A stretch of DNA of 64,000 bases from Exiguobacterium sp. Helios (GCF_014524545.1 NZ_CP053557.1:1699501-1763500), one strand, 5' to 3'. Positions 8,031 through 16,294 are shown, counted from the stretch's first letter. Notes: a model not told the origin generated them from the sequence alone. Program-made: numbers and translations.

Positions 8031-9692
8031 ATGAAATTGTTGATCATTGGTTCAGTTGCTGCCGGGACATCGGTTGGTGCAAAAGCACGTCGGAACAGTG
8101 AAGATTTACAGATTACGATTTATGACCGCGATCATGACATCTCCTATTCCGGTTGTGGAATTCCATACTTCGTCGGCGGGGAAATTGCCGACATCGACGA
8201 ATTGACACCACGCGATGCGGCATTTTTCAAAAAACGCTATAACATCGACATCCATACGCGGCACGAAGTCGAATCGATTGATCACGCAACGAAGACGGCA
8301 ACCATCGTTAATCTGGCGACCGGTGACAAGTTTACCGATACGTACGATACACTGGTGCTTGCGACCGGTGCGTCAAGCATCGTCCCACCGCTCCCGGGTG
8401 TTGATCACGACAACGTCTTTACGGTTCGCAATGTCCGGAATGCCGATGCGATCCGCTCGTACATCGAACAGCATGATCCAAAGACGGCAACGATCGTCGG
8501 TGGCGGCTTCATCGGTCTTGAAATGGCGGAGCAACTGACGTACCGCGGGATTCAGGTGACGCTCGTCGAACGCCTGCCGCAAGTCATGCCGCCGCTTGAC
8601 CGCGATATGGCGGAGCGGGTTGCTGATCATTTAGAAGATAAAGGTGTCGAGTTGATGCTTGGTGAATCGGTGACGGCATTCAACGGGACGGAGCGTGTAA
8701 CGGAAGTGGCGCTCGAGAGCGGCAAGTCGATTGCAACAGATCTCGTCATCCTGTCGGTCGGAGTGAAACCGAATACCGAACTCGCGAAACAGATTGGTGT
8801 TGAAATCGGGCAGACGGGTGCGATTGCCGTCAACCGGAAGATGCAGACGAGTCTGACCGATGTTTATGCCGTCGGCGACGTCGCGGAAAGTTTCTCCGTC
8901 ATTACCGGAGAAGCGATTTACCGCCCACTTGGTTCGACCGCCAACAAAATGGGCCGGATTGCCGGGATGGTCATCACCGGGGAAGCAGCGGAACACCGAG
9001 GGATTCTTGGAACCGGCATCTTCAAAGCGTTTGATCTGACGGTCGCGCAGACCGGTTTGACGGAAAAAGAAGCGCGGGAAGCCGGATATGACATTGAAGT
9101 CCTCCATAATATTAAACCGGATCGTCCGGAATACATGGGCGGAAAAGAGATGGTCATCAAGGCGATTGCTGACCGGGCAACGGGCCGTGTCCTCGGGGCA
9201 CAAATCGTTGGTCCGCAAGGGGTCGACAAACGGATTGATGTCCTCGCGACGGCGATTACATTCAAGGCAAAGGCGGAGGATCTGTTCCATCTCGATCTCG
9301 CCTATGCGCCACCGTTTGCGACGACAAAGGATCCGGTGCTCTATACCGGGATGGCACTCGACAATGCCATTAAAAAAACAGCCCGTTTGATGACACCAAA
9401 TGAGTTGATCGAACAAGTCGCCGGCGGCAAGTCGTTCCAAATCATCGACACCCGTTCGAAAACACAGTTCGAAAAAAATCACGTCGACGGTGCGATTCAT
9501 ATTCCGCTCGGCGAGTTGCGGACACGGGCGAAAGAACTTGATGCGACGTTGCCGACAATCGTTTACTGCAACAAGGGGGTAACCGGGAACGCCGCGCAAA
9601 ACGTGCTCAAGAACCTTGGGTTTACGGATGTCTGTAACTTATCCGGCGGCAACAAAAATTACCAACACTGCAAGAAATGTCTGGCGGACTGA
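8031..9692 (+). CDS. cdr: CoA-disulfide reductase with C-terminal rhodanese domain
   Basis: A 553-residue flavoprotein fusion. The N-terminal FAD site IIGSVAAGTSVGAKARR (5-21) is followed by SYSGCGIPYFVGG with the single redox Cys42 that defines CoA-disulfide reductases. The NAD(P)H site is IVGGGFIGLEMAEQL near 155-170, and YAPPF near 430 supplies the partner tyrosine. From about 455 a rhodanese domain follows, with the catalytic Cys in IVYCNKGVTGN near 517. The last residues carry an extra CxxC (HCKKC). It reduces CoA disulfide or CoA-persulfide. ATG 8031 follows AGGAGG; the longer upstream frame overlaps arsB and lacks a site. Its position behind arsB suggests a thiol-redox role during arsenite stress. 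Confidence 0.92.
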   Translation: MKLLIIGSVAAGTSVGAKARRNSEDLQITIYDRDHDISYSGCGIPYFVGGEIADIDELTPRDAAFFKKRYNIDIHTRHEVESIDHATKTATIVNLATGDKFTDTYDTLVLATGASSIVPPLPGVDHDNVFTVRNVRNADAIRSYIEQHDPKTATIVGGGFIGLEMAEQLTYRGIQVTLVERLPQVMPPLDRDMAERVADHLEDKGVELMLGESVTAFNGTERVTEVALESGKSIATDLVILSVGVKPNTELAKQIGVEIGQTGAIAVNRKMQTSLTDVYAVGDVAESFSVITGEAIYRPLGSTANKMGRIAGMVITGEAAEHRGILGTGIFKAFDLTVAQTGLTEKEAREAGYDIEVLHNIKPDRPEYMGGKEMVIKAIADRATGRVLGAQIVGPQGVDKRIDVLATAITFKAKAEDLFHLDLAYAPPFATTKDPVLYTGMALDNAIKKTARLMTPNELIEQVAGGKSFQIIDTRSKTQFEKNHVDGAIHIPLGELRTRAKELDATLPTIVYCNKGVTGNAAQNVLKNLGFTDVCNLSGGNKNYQHCKKCLAD

Positions 9693-9713
9693 CGCAACTA
9701 AATAAGATACGCG

Positions 9714-9748
9714 AAAAGGAGTTCATCGATTCGGATGAACTCCTTTTT
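9714..9748 (+). terminator. Rho-independent terminator of the ars cluster
   Basis: AAAAGGAGTTCATC (9714-9727) pairs with GATGAACTCCTTTT (9734-9747), a perfect 14-bp stem with a 6-nt loop and a terminal T-run. Confidence 0.9.
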
Positions 9749-9846
9749 CATACGGTTAAGTTGATTGTTGCAAAATAAATGAGACCAAAATTGTTCCTTT
9801 TTGAAACTAATGGTGCTAGACTGTGGATATTCAAAACAGGACAGGA

Positions 9847-9872
9847 TGTTGAGAAAGAAACAGTTCTCAACA
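9847..9872 (+). promoter_or_regulatory. Inverted repeat in the leader of the SulP gene
   Basis: TGTTGAGAA (9847-9855) and TTCTCAACA (9864-9872) are perfect 9-bp arms around 8 nt, ending just before the ribosome-binding site AGAAAGGTGG. It could be an operator or an RNA hairpin affecting translation of the SulP gene. No T-run follows. Confidence 0.45.
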
Positions 9873-9890
9873 GAAAGGTGGAAGAAATAA

Positions 9891-11354
9891 ATGAAAATGA
9901 GTCTACGAGAACAGTGGTTCTCAAATATCAGAGGTGATGTGTTGGCAGGCATCGTCGTCGCCCTGGCGTTAATTCCGGAGGCGATTGCCTTTTCGATCAT
10001 CGCCGGAGTCGATCCGATGGTCGGATTATACGCTTCGTTTTGTATCGCTGTCATCATTGCCTTTGTTGGTGGCCGGCCGGGGATGATTTCAGCAGCGACC
10101 GGTGCGATGGCCCTGTTGATGGTTCCGCTCGTCAAGGAGCACGGACTCGATTATCTGCTTGCTGCAACGATCTTAACCGGAGTCATTCAAATTCTCTTTG
10201 GGGTCTTCAAGATTGCACGGGTCATGAAATTCATTCCGCGTGCCGTCATGATCGGGTTCGTCAATGCACTGGCGATTCTGATTTTTATGGCCCAAGTCCC
10301 GCATTTCATCGGGATTTCCACGATGACGTACGTCTTCGTCGCCATTACGCTGGCGATTGTCTATCTGTTACCGCGTTTTCTTAAAACGATCCCGGCACCG
10401 CTGATCGCAATCATCGTGCTGACGATTGCGGCGATCTACTTGAATATTGATTTGCGGACGGTCGGTGATCTCGGAACGATTCAACGGTCATTACCGTCGT
10501 TTTTCTTACCGGACGTCCCGTTGAACATCGAGACGCTTCAAATCATTTTCCCGTACTCACTGGCACTCGCGATTGTCGGTTTGCTGGAATCATTGCTGAC
10601 GGCGACGATCGTCGACGATATGACGGGCACGGAAAGCGAAAAAAACAAGGAAGCCCGCGGGCAGGGGATTGCGAACTTCATCACCGGTTTCTTCGGCGGA
10701 ATGGCGGGTTGCGCGATGATCGGTCAATCGGTCATCAACGTCAAGTCAGGAGGACGTGGGCGGCTGTCGACACTTATCGCCGGGCTGTTCCTGATGTTTT
10801 TGATCATCGTCCTCGGAAACTGGGTCGTTCAAATTCCGATGCCGGTTCTTGTCGGAATCATGATCATGGTCTCAATTGGCACGTTTGACTGGTCGTCGTT
10901 TACGTATCTCCGTAAAGCTCCGAAAGCCGATGCCTTCGTGATGCTCGCGACAGTCAGCATCGTCGTTGCCACACATGATCTGTCAATCGGCGTCATGGCA
11001 GGTGTCGTGTTAAGTGCCCTGTTCTTTGTCGCCAAAGTCTCGAAAATCAAGATCAAGCAACAGATAACGTCCGGAAAAACGGTATATACCGTCAAAGGTC
11101 CGTTATTCTTCGCGTCGGTTGATCATTTCATCGCTTCGTTTGATTATGAGGGGACGAACCAACAAATCCGGATTGATTTCAGCAGCACCCAAATTTGGGA
11201 TGATTCGGCCGTCGGAACGATTGACAAGGTGATGCTCCGCTTGATGGCGAATCAAAACAAAGTCGAACTGATTGGATTGAATCCGGAAAGTAAGAAACTG
11301 ATTGATCGGTTGGCGGTTCATCAGGATCCGATCCCGAAAATTTCCACACATTGA
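9891..11354 (+). CDS. SulP-family anion transporter with STAS domain
   Basis: A 487-residue SLC26/SulP-type transporter. About ten or more hydrophobic segments cover residues 15-380, with the signature region [20 protein letters not shown] near 16-35 and an AGLYASF-like VGLYASFC near 43. A cytoplasmic STAS domain follows (about 390-487), with [18 protein letters not shown] matching the loop where STAS domains bind nucleotide or partners. Known members move sulfate, bicarbonate or dicarboxylates; the substrate here is not evident. ATG 9891 follows AAAGGTGG; ATG 9897 is an alternative. The USP gene begins 17 nt downstream, a common SulP-UspA operon arrangement. Confidence 0.9.
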   Translation: MKMSLREQWFSNIRGDVLAGIVVALALIPEAIAFSIIAGVDPMVGLYASFCIAVIIAFVGGRPGMISAATGAMALLMVPLVKEHGLDYLLAATILTGVIQILFGVFKIARVMKFIPRAVMIGFVNALAILIFMAQVPHFIGISTMTYVFVAITLAIVYLLPRFLKTIPAPLIAIIVLTIAAIYLNIDLRTVGDLGTIQRSLPSFFLPDVPLNIETLQIIFPYSLALAIVGLLESLLTATIVDDMTGTESEKNKEARGQGIANFITGFFGGMAGCAMIGQSVINVKSGGRGRLSTLIAGLFLMFLIIVLGNWVVQIPMPVLVGIMIMVSIGTFDWSSFTYLRKAPKADAFVMLATVSIVVATHDLSIGVMAGVVLSALFFVAKVSKIKIKQQITSGKTVYTVKGPLFFASVDHFIASFDYEGTNQQIRIDFSSTQIWDDSAVGTIDKVMLRLMANQNKVELIGLNPESKKLIDRLAVHQDPIPKISTH

Positions 11355-11371
11355 GTTAAGGGGGAACGGTT

Positions 11372-11791
11372 ATGTATCAACATATCTTATTAGCCGTCGA
11401 CGGTTCGGACCATTCCGTCCGGGCGGCGGAAGAAGCAATTAAGATTGCCCAGCTCAGTCCGGACAGTCAGGTGGAAGTCGTTTTCGTCGCCGATTTTGGA
11501 AAAATTAAAGACGATGTCCTGCATACGGAAGGAACGGCAGGGCTTGAAGTGGCCCGCAGAAAAAGACTGGCACCGGTCGAAGAAAAGCTCGAAGCAGCGG
11601 ATGTCTCCTATTACGTGACGATTCTTCGCGGTGAGCCGGGTCCGACAATTGTGGATCACGCCAATCAAAAGCAGGTCGATTTAACGATTATCGGCAGCCG
11701 GGGGTTAAACAGTCTGTAGGAGATGATGCTCGGTAGTGTCAGTCATAAGATTGCCAAACGCGTCAAAGGTCCGGTTTTGATTGTGAAGTGA
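11372..11791 (+). pseudogene. Universal stress protein (UspA) gene with an in-frame amber codon
   Basis: ATG 11372 (after AAGGGGGAA) opens a UspA-domain protein (ILLAVDGSDHSVRAAEEA, then TIIGSRGLNSL), which stops at TAG 11717-11719 after 115 codons. The same frame then reads EMMLGSVSHKIAKRVKGPVL and ends at TGA 11789-11791, giving the usual 139-140 codons. The family ATP motif is G-x2-G-x9-G-S; it is complete with correct spacing only if the TAG counts as one residue (fifth of the nine). Q is a frequent residue there, and CAG to TAG is a single change. Truncation would remove the last strand and part of the ATP site. Co-transcribed with the SulP transporter. Confidence 0.85.
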
Positions 11792-11878
11792 CGAGTGAAT
11801 CTTTTTCTGAAATCGCACATTAAAATGATTTATGTGTCTTGACCCAGGGGATAGTCAAAAAAAGAGGGGGTCATTCTA

Positions 11879-12382
11879 ATGAAGAAGACATATTTGGTAC
11901 CGGTTCTTGGTCTTGCCCTGTTTGCCGCAGGATGCGGCAATTCGGACAATCAGGAAACTGAAAAAGTCGAGGAAACGACAACGACAAATGATAATTCGAT
12001 GACGGATGACAGCACGATGAACGACGATACGTCAGGTACACAAGATCAGGATACAGTGACGGACAATGCCGACAAAGATTACGGATTCGTCAGTCTGTCA
12101 GTCGAGGCAGATACTTCGGACATGATGGACGCCGTCGACATTAGTTATGACCGTGATAACGACGGGACGGAAGCCGATTACAAGATGAACGGTGAGCAGG
12201 CGCAAGGCAATGAAGCGATGAAGACGCTGGATGCCAAGCTCGACGAACTGAACCTTGATGCCGATACGTCAAATGATGACGCGATTGCTCAAGTCGAGAA
12301 AGTCTTTGGCATCAATGACGCGACCCGTCTTGAAATCGAGATCGAGTTTGCCGATGGTACAGAAAAAGAATTTAAGAAGTAA
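11879..12382 (+). CDS. YusW-family lipoprotein
   Basis: A 167-residue secreted lipoprotein. The signal peptide (1-18) ends in the lipobox F-A-A-G-C, so Cys19 should be lipid-anchored to the outer face of the membrane. A low-complexity T/D/N-rich acidic linker covers about 22-65. The folded domain that follows (VSLSVEADTSDMMDAVDISY, then ATRLEIEIEFADGTEKEF) matches the YusW-like domain as I remember it. AAAGAGGGGG precedes the ATG. It is monocistronic, closed by a terminator at 12388. Function unknown. Confidence 0.8.
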   Translation: MKKTYLVPVLGLALFAAGCGNSDNQETEKVEETTTTNDNSMTDDSTMNDDTSGTQDQDTVTDNADKDYGFVSLSVEADTSDMMDAVDISYDRDNDGTEADYKMNGEQAQGNEAMKTLDAKLDELNLDADTSNDDAIAQVEKVFGINDATRLEIEIEFADGTEKEFKK

Positions 12383-12387
12383 AAAAA

Positions 12388-12414
12388 AGAGGTGCCAAGC
12401 GGCGCCTCTTTTTC
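12388..12414 (+). terminator. Rho-independent terminator after the lipoprotein gene
   Basis: AGAGGTGCC (12388-12396) and GGCGCCTCT (12401-12409) pair with one G-U across a 4-nt loop, followed by TTTTTC. The leading A-run makes it possibly bidirectional. Confidence 0.88.
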
Positions 12415-12472
12415 TTTTCTCTCCATGATATGATGAGAACGTATTGTAAAACATTTCAATCGGGGGTTTTGA

Positions 12473-12892
12473 ATGATGGAAATCACAAGCGGTACGACGG
12501 AAGATGGGCAATGGATCCGGGAGCAACTGATTGCTTATAACCGACAACACGTTCCGGCAACGCTCTTTACGGAAACGGAATCATATTGCTTTTTGGCATG
12601 GGATGAAGACGAGCAACTCCTCGGCGGTGTTACGGCAAGTTATGTGTGGAATCATCTGCAGGTGCACTTTTTGTGGGTCGACCCGGAAAACCGAATCGGC
12701 GGTACCGGAAAACAGCTGATGGCAAAAATCGAATCGATTGCCGAAGAAAAATCATGCAGTAAGATCTTGCTTGATACGTTCAGCTTTCAGGCACCGGGCT
12801 TTTATGAAAAACTCGGATTCGAGGAATACGGTCGTCTGCCCGATCATCCGGCGGAAGGACAGACCCAGTACTTTTTCGTAAAGCATTTATGA
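12473..12892 (+). CDS. GNAT N-acetyltransferase
   Basis: A 139-residue GNAT protein. The motif A loop is R-I-G-G-T-G-K-Q-L-M near residues 74-83 (RxxGxG/K), after the strand HLQVHFLWVDPE. The C-terminal motif is SFQAPGFYEKLGFEEYG near 104-120, with the Tyr that usually acts as general acid. Its pattern resembles the acetyltransferases of the MnaT/Atse type but the substrate is open. Two ATG codons in tandem (12473, 12476) follow the weak GGGGG site. It is convergent with the membrane-protein gene at 12897, only 4 nt away, with no terminator seen between them. Confidence 0.85.
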   Translation: MMEITSGTTEDGQWIREQLIAYNRQHVPATLFTETESYCFLAWDEDEQLLGGVTASYVWNHLQVHFLWVDPENRIGGTGKQLMAKIESIAEEKSCSKILLDTFSFQAPGFYEKLGFEEYGRLPDHPAEGQTQYFFVKHL

Positions 12893-12896
12893 GTGT

Positions 12897-13373
12897 TTAG
12901 CGTTGGTAATGATAGACCCAGGCCGCCATATAGGAAAGCGTTCCTGCTGTTAAGACGAGCGCAATGGCGTAAAATGAAAAGTTTGGAAAAATCGACATCA
13001 GCGGAACATCAAATAAAAAGCAAATCATTAGAGCGGGTAAAGTAATTAAAAAAGTCACATAGGCGGCGCGTGTTGCCTTTCCTGTGATCACTTCTTCCCG
13101 TTCATCTTGATCAGAAAACTCTGTAGTCGACGACGACCACTTGGAAAAAGAACTCTTCTTATCTGTTCGCATCCAGTAGCCGGTGACCGAAAGACCAATT
13201 GCGATCAGTATGACAGGAAGAATAATGGAAAGGTCCAGTGTCAGATTGAAGCCGGTTCCTTTGACCGGATCATTTTGAAAAACATTTAGTTGATCGTGAA
13301 TAGAACTAATGAAAACAGCTGCCAGAAAATACATACAAATGTTTAAACACGATTGAATGATGACACGTTTCAT
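12897..13373 (-). CDS. Four-TM membrane protein paired with an HTH regulator
   Basis: A 158-residue membrane protein with hydrophobic segments at about 8-24, 48-66, 104-121 and 130-150, and a charged cytoplasmic loop between the second and third (TDKKSSFSKWSSSTTEFSDQ). Family not certain; DUF2178/DUF3796-like proteins share this layout and pairing. Its ATG (13373-13371) overlaps the TGA of the upstream HTH gene (TCAT on the plus strand), so the two are translationally coupled. In such pairs the membrane protein often modulates the regulator; that is inference here. Confidence 0.7.
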   Translation of the reverse strand: MKRVIIQSCLNICMYFLAAVFISSIHDQLNVFQNDPVKGTGFNLTLDLSIILPVILIAIGLSVTGYWMRTDKKSSFSKWSSSTTEFSDQDEREEVITGKATRAAYVTFLITLPALMICFLFDVPLMSIFPNFSFYAIALVLTAGTLSYMAAWVYHYQR

Positions 13374-13579
13374 TCCGATTCCTCCTCCAAGTAGAAAATC
13401 GATTCGACCGGACGCTCGAACACCCGTGCAATCTGCATCGCAAGCAACAGAGATGGGGTGTAACTGCCTTTTTCAAGCGAAATGATGGTTTGACGTGTAA
13501 CACCGATCATCTGAGCAAATTGTTCCTGCGTCCATCCGTTGCTGCTGCGCAACGATTTAACCCGGTTCGTCAGCTTCAT
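13370..13579 (-). CDS. Small XRE-family HTH regulator
   Basis: A 69-residue protein made almost only of a Cro/CI-type helix-turn-helix: MKLTNRVKSLRSSNGWTQEQ, then IGVTRQTIISLEKGSYTPSL as the recognition unit near 28-47. ATG 13579 follows GAAGGAG on the minus strand; the open frame runs further upstream, but those codons overlap the operators and have no start signal. It is the first gene of a two-gene operon with the membrane protein at 12897, and two matching palindromes sit directly upstream, strongly suggesting autoregulation. Confidence 0.88.
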   Translation of the reverse strand: MKLTNRVKSLRSSNGWTQEQFAQMIGVTRQTIISLEKGSYTPSLLLAMQIARVFERPVESIFYLEEESE

Positions 13580-13613
13580 CACAGTTTCTCCTTCATTAAT
13601 TGATACTTGAATT

Positions 13614-13650
13614 GTAAAGTGTGTTTTACTTTTTGTAAAGTCTGTTTTAC
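13614..13650. promoter_or_regulatory. Two palindromic operators, 21 bp apart, upstream of the XRE regulator
   Basis: GTAAAGTGTGTTTTAC (13614-13629) and GTAAAGTCTGTTTTAC (13635-13650) differ at one base. Each is GTAAA-N6-TTTAC. The 21-bp repeat period is two helical turns, placing both sites on the same DNA face. They sit 35-71 bp upstream of the HTH start codon, where its promoter should be. Confidence 0.75.
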
Positions 13651-13797
13651 ATTTAAACGAAAAACATACTGTTACTTTTTTGAGACTCTTTATCAAAAAT
13701 CATCGAACCTCTTGAATTATCGGAATATTCAACCGATAAACGGGTAACTTAGACAAAACGATGACGGTTGGCTTAAAGAGAGAAAGGAGGCGCCGAC

Positions 13798-13974
13798 ATG
13801 ATGCCGGAATTGTTACCTGACGAGCGTGAACTCGAGCGAAGGATTCGAATCGTCCATTTGCTACGTAAACTCGGGAAATCCGACGAAGCCATCGCCAAAT
13901 CATTATATGTTTCCACCGAATGGGTCCAGTCGATCTTTGATGAAGACGACTGGCAACATATGCAATCATCCTAA
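13798..13974 (+). CDS. Short HTH-like protein (58 aa)
   Basis: A 58-codon gene with a strong AAAGGAGG site 7 nt before ATG 13798 and a clear terminator right after its stop. The protein is acidic at both ends and contains KLGKSDEAIAKSLYVSTEW near 25-43, which fits a helix-turn-helix (A-I-A-x-x-L-x-V-S-x-x-W-V). I do not recognise a family. Reading frame, ribosome-binding site and terminator together support a real gene although it is short. It has no obvious operon partner. Confidence 0.7.
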   Translation: MMPELLPDERELERRIRIVHLLRKLGKSDEAIAKSLYVSTEWVQSIFDEDDWQHMQSS

Positions 13975-13983
13975 GGAACGACG

Positions 13984-14015
13984 AACAGAGTGTCGGATGA
14001 CGCTCTGTTTTTTTT
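13984..14015 (+). terminator. Rho-independent terminator after the 58-aa gene
   Basis: AACAGAGTGTC (13984-13994) and GACGCTCTGTT (13999-14009) pair with one G-U; a run of eight T follows. Confidence 0.9.
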
Positions 14016-14095
14016 GTTTGCTTATGTTAAAGAGTAGGCGGTCGAATTGTTTTTCGGTACACTGAGAAGGAAATCACTGGAAAGAAGGGATCAAC

Positions 14096-15181
14096 ATGCC
14101 ACGAATCGCTGTCGTCGGTGCCGGTCTGACCGGCTTGTACACCGCTTCGCGTCTGCAGGAAAGGGGAGATGAGGTCACGATTTTTGAAGCACGTGACCGG
14201 ATCGGCGGCCGGGTCCTGACGAAAACGGTGACGCTTAAAGATCAGTCCTATGCGTTTGATCTCGGACCGACCTGGTATTGGCCGGAAACAGAACGGTTGA
14301 TGACGACGCTGATTGAGAGTCTGCAACTGCCGGTCCTTGTTCAGGCGATCGAAGGGACGATGATGCTCGAACGGTCACCGGGGCAAGTCGAACAACACCG
14401 GTTACCGGACGGTCAAACGGTTTTATCGCACAGACTGGTAAACGGAATGCACAGCGTGACGGAGGCGCTGGCGGAACGGCTGCATCCCGGAACGATTCAA
14501 CTGGCGCACCGTGTGACGGCGATTGAGGCAACGGATCAGGTTGAACTGACGATGGAGCAGAGTGGGAGCCGAATCCGGCAAACGTTTGATCACGTTATCG
14601 TGACACTCCCGCCGCGACTCAGCGGACTGATCCAATGGCGTCCCGCTTTACCAGAATCCGTGCACGATCAACTGAGGACAACACCAACCTGGATGGCCGG
14701 GCAAGCGAAGGTGGTCGCCGTGTACGATACCCCATTTTGGCGGCAAAGCGGTCGATCCGGTTTCGCCATCAGCTGGTCCGGTGTGCTGCAGGAAATCCAT
14801 GATGCGTCACCGCCGACCGGCCCCGGAGCCCTATTCGGATTTTTCCGCCTGACGGCAACGGAGCGTGCAACGCTTGGAGAAACAGCAGTAAAGCGGCAGG
14901 TCATCGAACAGTTGATCCGTTTATTCGGAGAGGAAGCCGGTCATCCGATTGCCGTTTTGTATCAGGATTGGGCAAAGGAACCGGAGACGGCAGTGAAAGC
15001 AGATGCTGAACCGTTAACCGATTTTCCGGACTATCGACCGATTCGACTGGAAGATGCGTTGCAGGACAAGGTCACGCTGCTTGGAACGGAAAGTGATCCT
15101 ACGTTCGGCGGCCATTTAGAAGGGACGTTACAATCGGTCGAGCGATGGTTAACAACGTATATGAGGGAGGATGAATCATGA
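14096..15181 (+). CDS. FAD-dependent amine oxidase-like protein
   Basis: A 361-residue flavoprotein of the monoamine oxidase/protoporphyrinogen oxidase superfamily. The dinucleotide site is VVGAGLTGLYTASRL (5-19), followed by the acidic ribose-binding IFEARDRIGGRVLT (28-41), and the C-terminal FAD-contact region is near TFGGHLEGTLQSVERWL (335-351). It is shorter than typical amine oxidases (about 450 residues). AAAGAAGGGA precedes ATG 14096. Its stop overlaps the start of the Nudix gene (ATGA, 15178-15181), so the three genes 14096-16280 form one operon. The amine substrate cannot be inferred. Confidence 0.85.
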   Translation: MPRIAVVGAGLTGLYTASRLQERGDEVTIFEARDRIGGRVLTKTVTLKDQSYAFDLGPTWYWPETERLMTTLIESLQLPVLVQAIEGTMMLERSPGQVEQHRLPDGQTVLSHRLVNGMHSVTEALAERLHPGTIQLAHRVTAIEATDQVELTMEQSGSRIRQTFDHVIVTLPPRLSGLIQWRPALPESVHDQLRTTPTWMAGQAKVVAVYDTPFWRQSGRSGFAISWSGVLQEIHDASPPTGPGALFGFFRLTATERATLGETAVKRQVIEQLIRLFGEEAGHPIAVLYQDWAKEPETAVKADAEPLTDFPDYRPIRLEDALQDKVTLLGTESDPTFGGHLEGTLQSVERWLTTYMREDES

Positions 15182-15690
15182 ATACAAACGAACCGACATT
15201 TCACCGGGCATTCGGTACATACGGCATCTATTATAATGAAGGAAAACTGCTCGTCATTCATAAGCAGGGTGGACCGTACACGTACCGGTATGATTTGCCG
15301 GGTGGGAGTCTGGAAGATTTCGAGACGTTGCCGGACGCGCTGGACCGTGAATTCCAAGAGGAAACCGGGCTGACGGTCCGTTCCAAACAGTTGCTTGGAA
15401 CGTTTGAATTTTTCCTTCAGTCCGACTGGCACCGGGCGTCGCATCTGCATCATATCGGCGTATTTTTCCGCGTGTTAGAAGCAGTTGGGGAACGGTCTGT
15501 ACCAAAGACATTTGACGGGCAGGATTCGACCGGTTCGTCCTGGGTCAGCCGGACGGACGTCGAAGCGTCGAACGCGTCACCGCTTGTCTTAAAAGCCTTC
15601 GACTATTTGAAAAATCCGGAAACGGATAAACTGACCCGAGTACAGGACTGGATTGTCCGGCAGGAGGCGATTCCATGTACCGGCATGTAA
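15178..15690 (+). CDS. Nudix hydrolase
   Basis: A 170-residue Nudix-fold protein. The catalytic box is complete: G-x5-E-x7-R-E-F-Q-E-E-T-G-L at about residues 41-63, beginning GGSLEDFETLPDALDREF. The box binds Mg2+ and cleaves a nucleoside diphosphate linked to another moiety. The residues before it (QGGPYTYRYDLPGG) are typical for small housekeeping Nudix enzymes. It overlaps the amine oxidase gene by 4 nt upstream and the HAD gene by 16 nt downstream. Substrate unknown. Confidence 0.9.
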   Translation: MNTNEPTFHRAFGTYGIYYNEGKLLVIHKQGGPYTYRYDLPGGSLEDFETLPDALDREFQEETGLTVRSKQLLGTFEFFLQSDWHRASHLHHIGVFFRVLEAVGERSVPKTFDGQDSTGSSWVSRTDVEASNASPLVLKAFDYLKNPETDKLTRVQDWIVRQEAIPCTGM

Positions 15691-16280
15691 TTTGGGATTT
15701 TGACGGGACGCTGTTTGATACCTATCCGGTCATGGCTACTGTCTTGCAGGAGACGTTACGCAGGCAGGGACAGAATGTTGCGATTGAGTCGATTTTTGAA
15801 GCGATGAAAATCTCGGCGAAAACGGCCTATGAAAAGTATGGCCTTGATGCGGACACGATTTCACAGTTCAAAGAACAAAAAGCACAGGCAGAACTTAAAT
15901 CGGCTCAACCGTTTACCGACATATCGCAGCTCTGCCGCTCCATTCAAAAACATGACGGACACAACTACATCCTGACGCATCGCGGAGCATCGACGTTTAA
16001 ACTGTTACAGGCGAACGGATTGACCGGGGTCTTCCGGGATGTAGTGACGGCCGAGCGGGGATTTGCCCGAAAGCCGGATCCGGCCGCAATTCAGTATCTG
16101 ATGAAACACTATCAGATGGAACCAGCTGAAACCATCATGATTGGTGACCGAGAACTTGACGTACTATCGGGACATCAAGCTGGAATTGACTCCTGCCTGA
16201 TTGCGGACATGCCGGCGGATCAAACTGTCGCAACGTATGTTGTTTCCGATCTGAAAAATCTGGCTAATCTGCTTGTTTGA
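15675..16280 (+). CDS. HAD-superfamily hydrolase (phosphatase)
   Basis: A 201-residue HAD subfamily IA phosphatase. All four motifs are visible: WDFDGTLFDTYP with nucleophile Asp8 and Asp10; YILTHRGAS (Thr) near 108; the Lys in RKPDP near 135; and MIGDRELDVLSG near 155 for Mg2+ binding. The helical cap lies between about 15 and 85. Likely substrates are small phosphorylated metabolites, as in phosphoglycolate phosphatase-like enzymes. The ATG 15675 lies within the end of the Nudix gene. Last gene of the operon, followed by a terminator. Confidence 0.88.
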   Translation: MYRHVIWDFDGTLFDTYPVMATVLQETLRRQGQNVAIESIFEAMKISAKTAYEKYGLDADTISQFKEQKAQAELKSAQPFTDISQLCRSIQKHDGHNYILTHRGASTFKLLQANGLTGVFRDVVTAERGFARKPDPAAIQYLMKHYQMEPAETIMIGDRELDVLSGHQAGIDSCLIADMPADQTVATYVVSDLKNLANLLV

Positions 16281-16294
16281 CAATCACAATTCAA

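Noticed and set aside
8631-9599. A 322-codon minus-strand frame opposite the CoA-disulfide reductase gene
   Set aside because: The plus-strand protein has all expected motifs along this stretch; the antisense frame has no family features or start signals.
13700-13969. An 89-codon minus-strand frame
   Set aside because: It lies opposite the 58-aa gene at 13798, which has a ribosome-binding site and terminator; the minus frame has neither and looks low-complexity.
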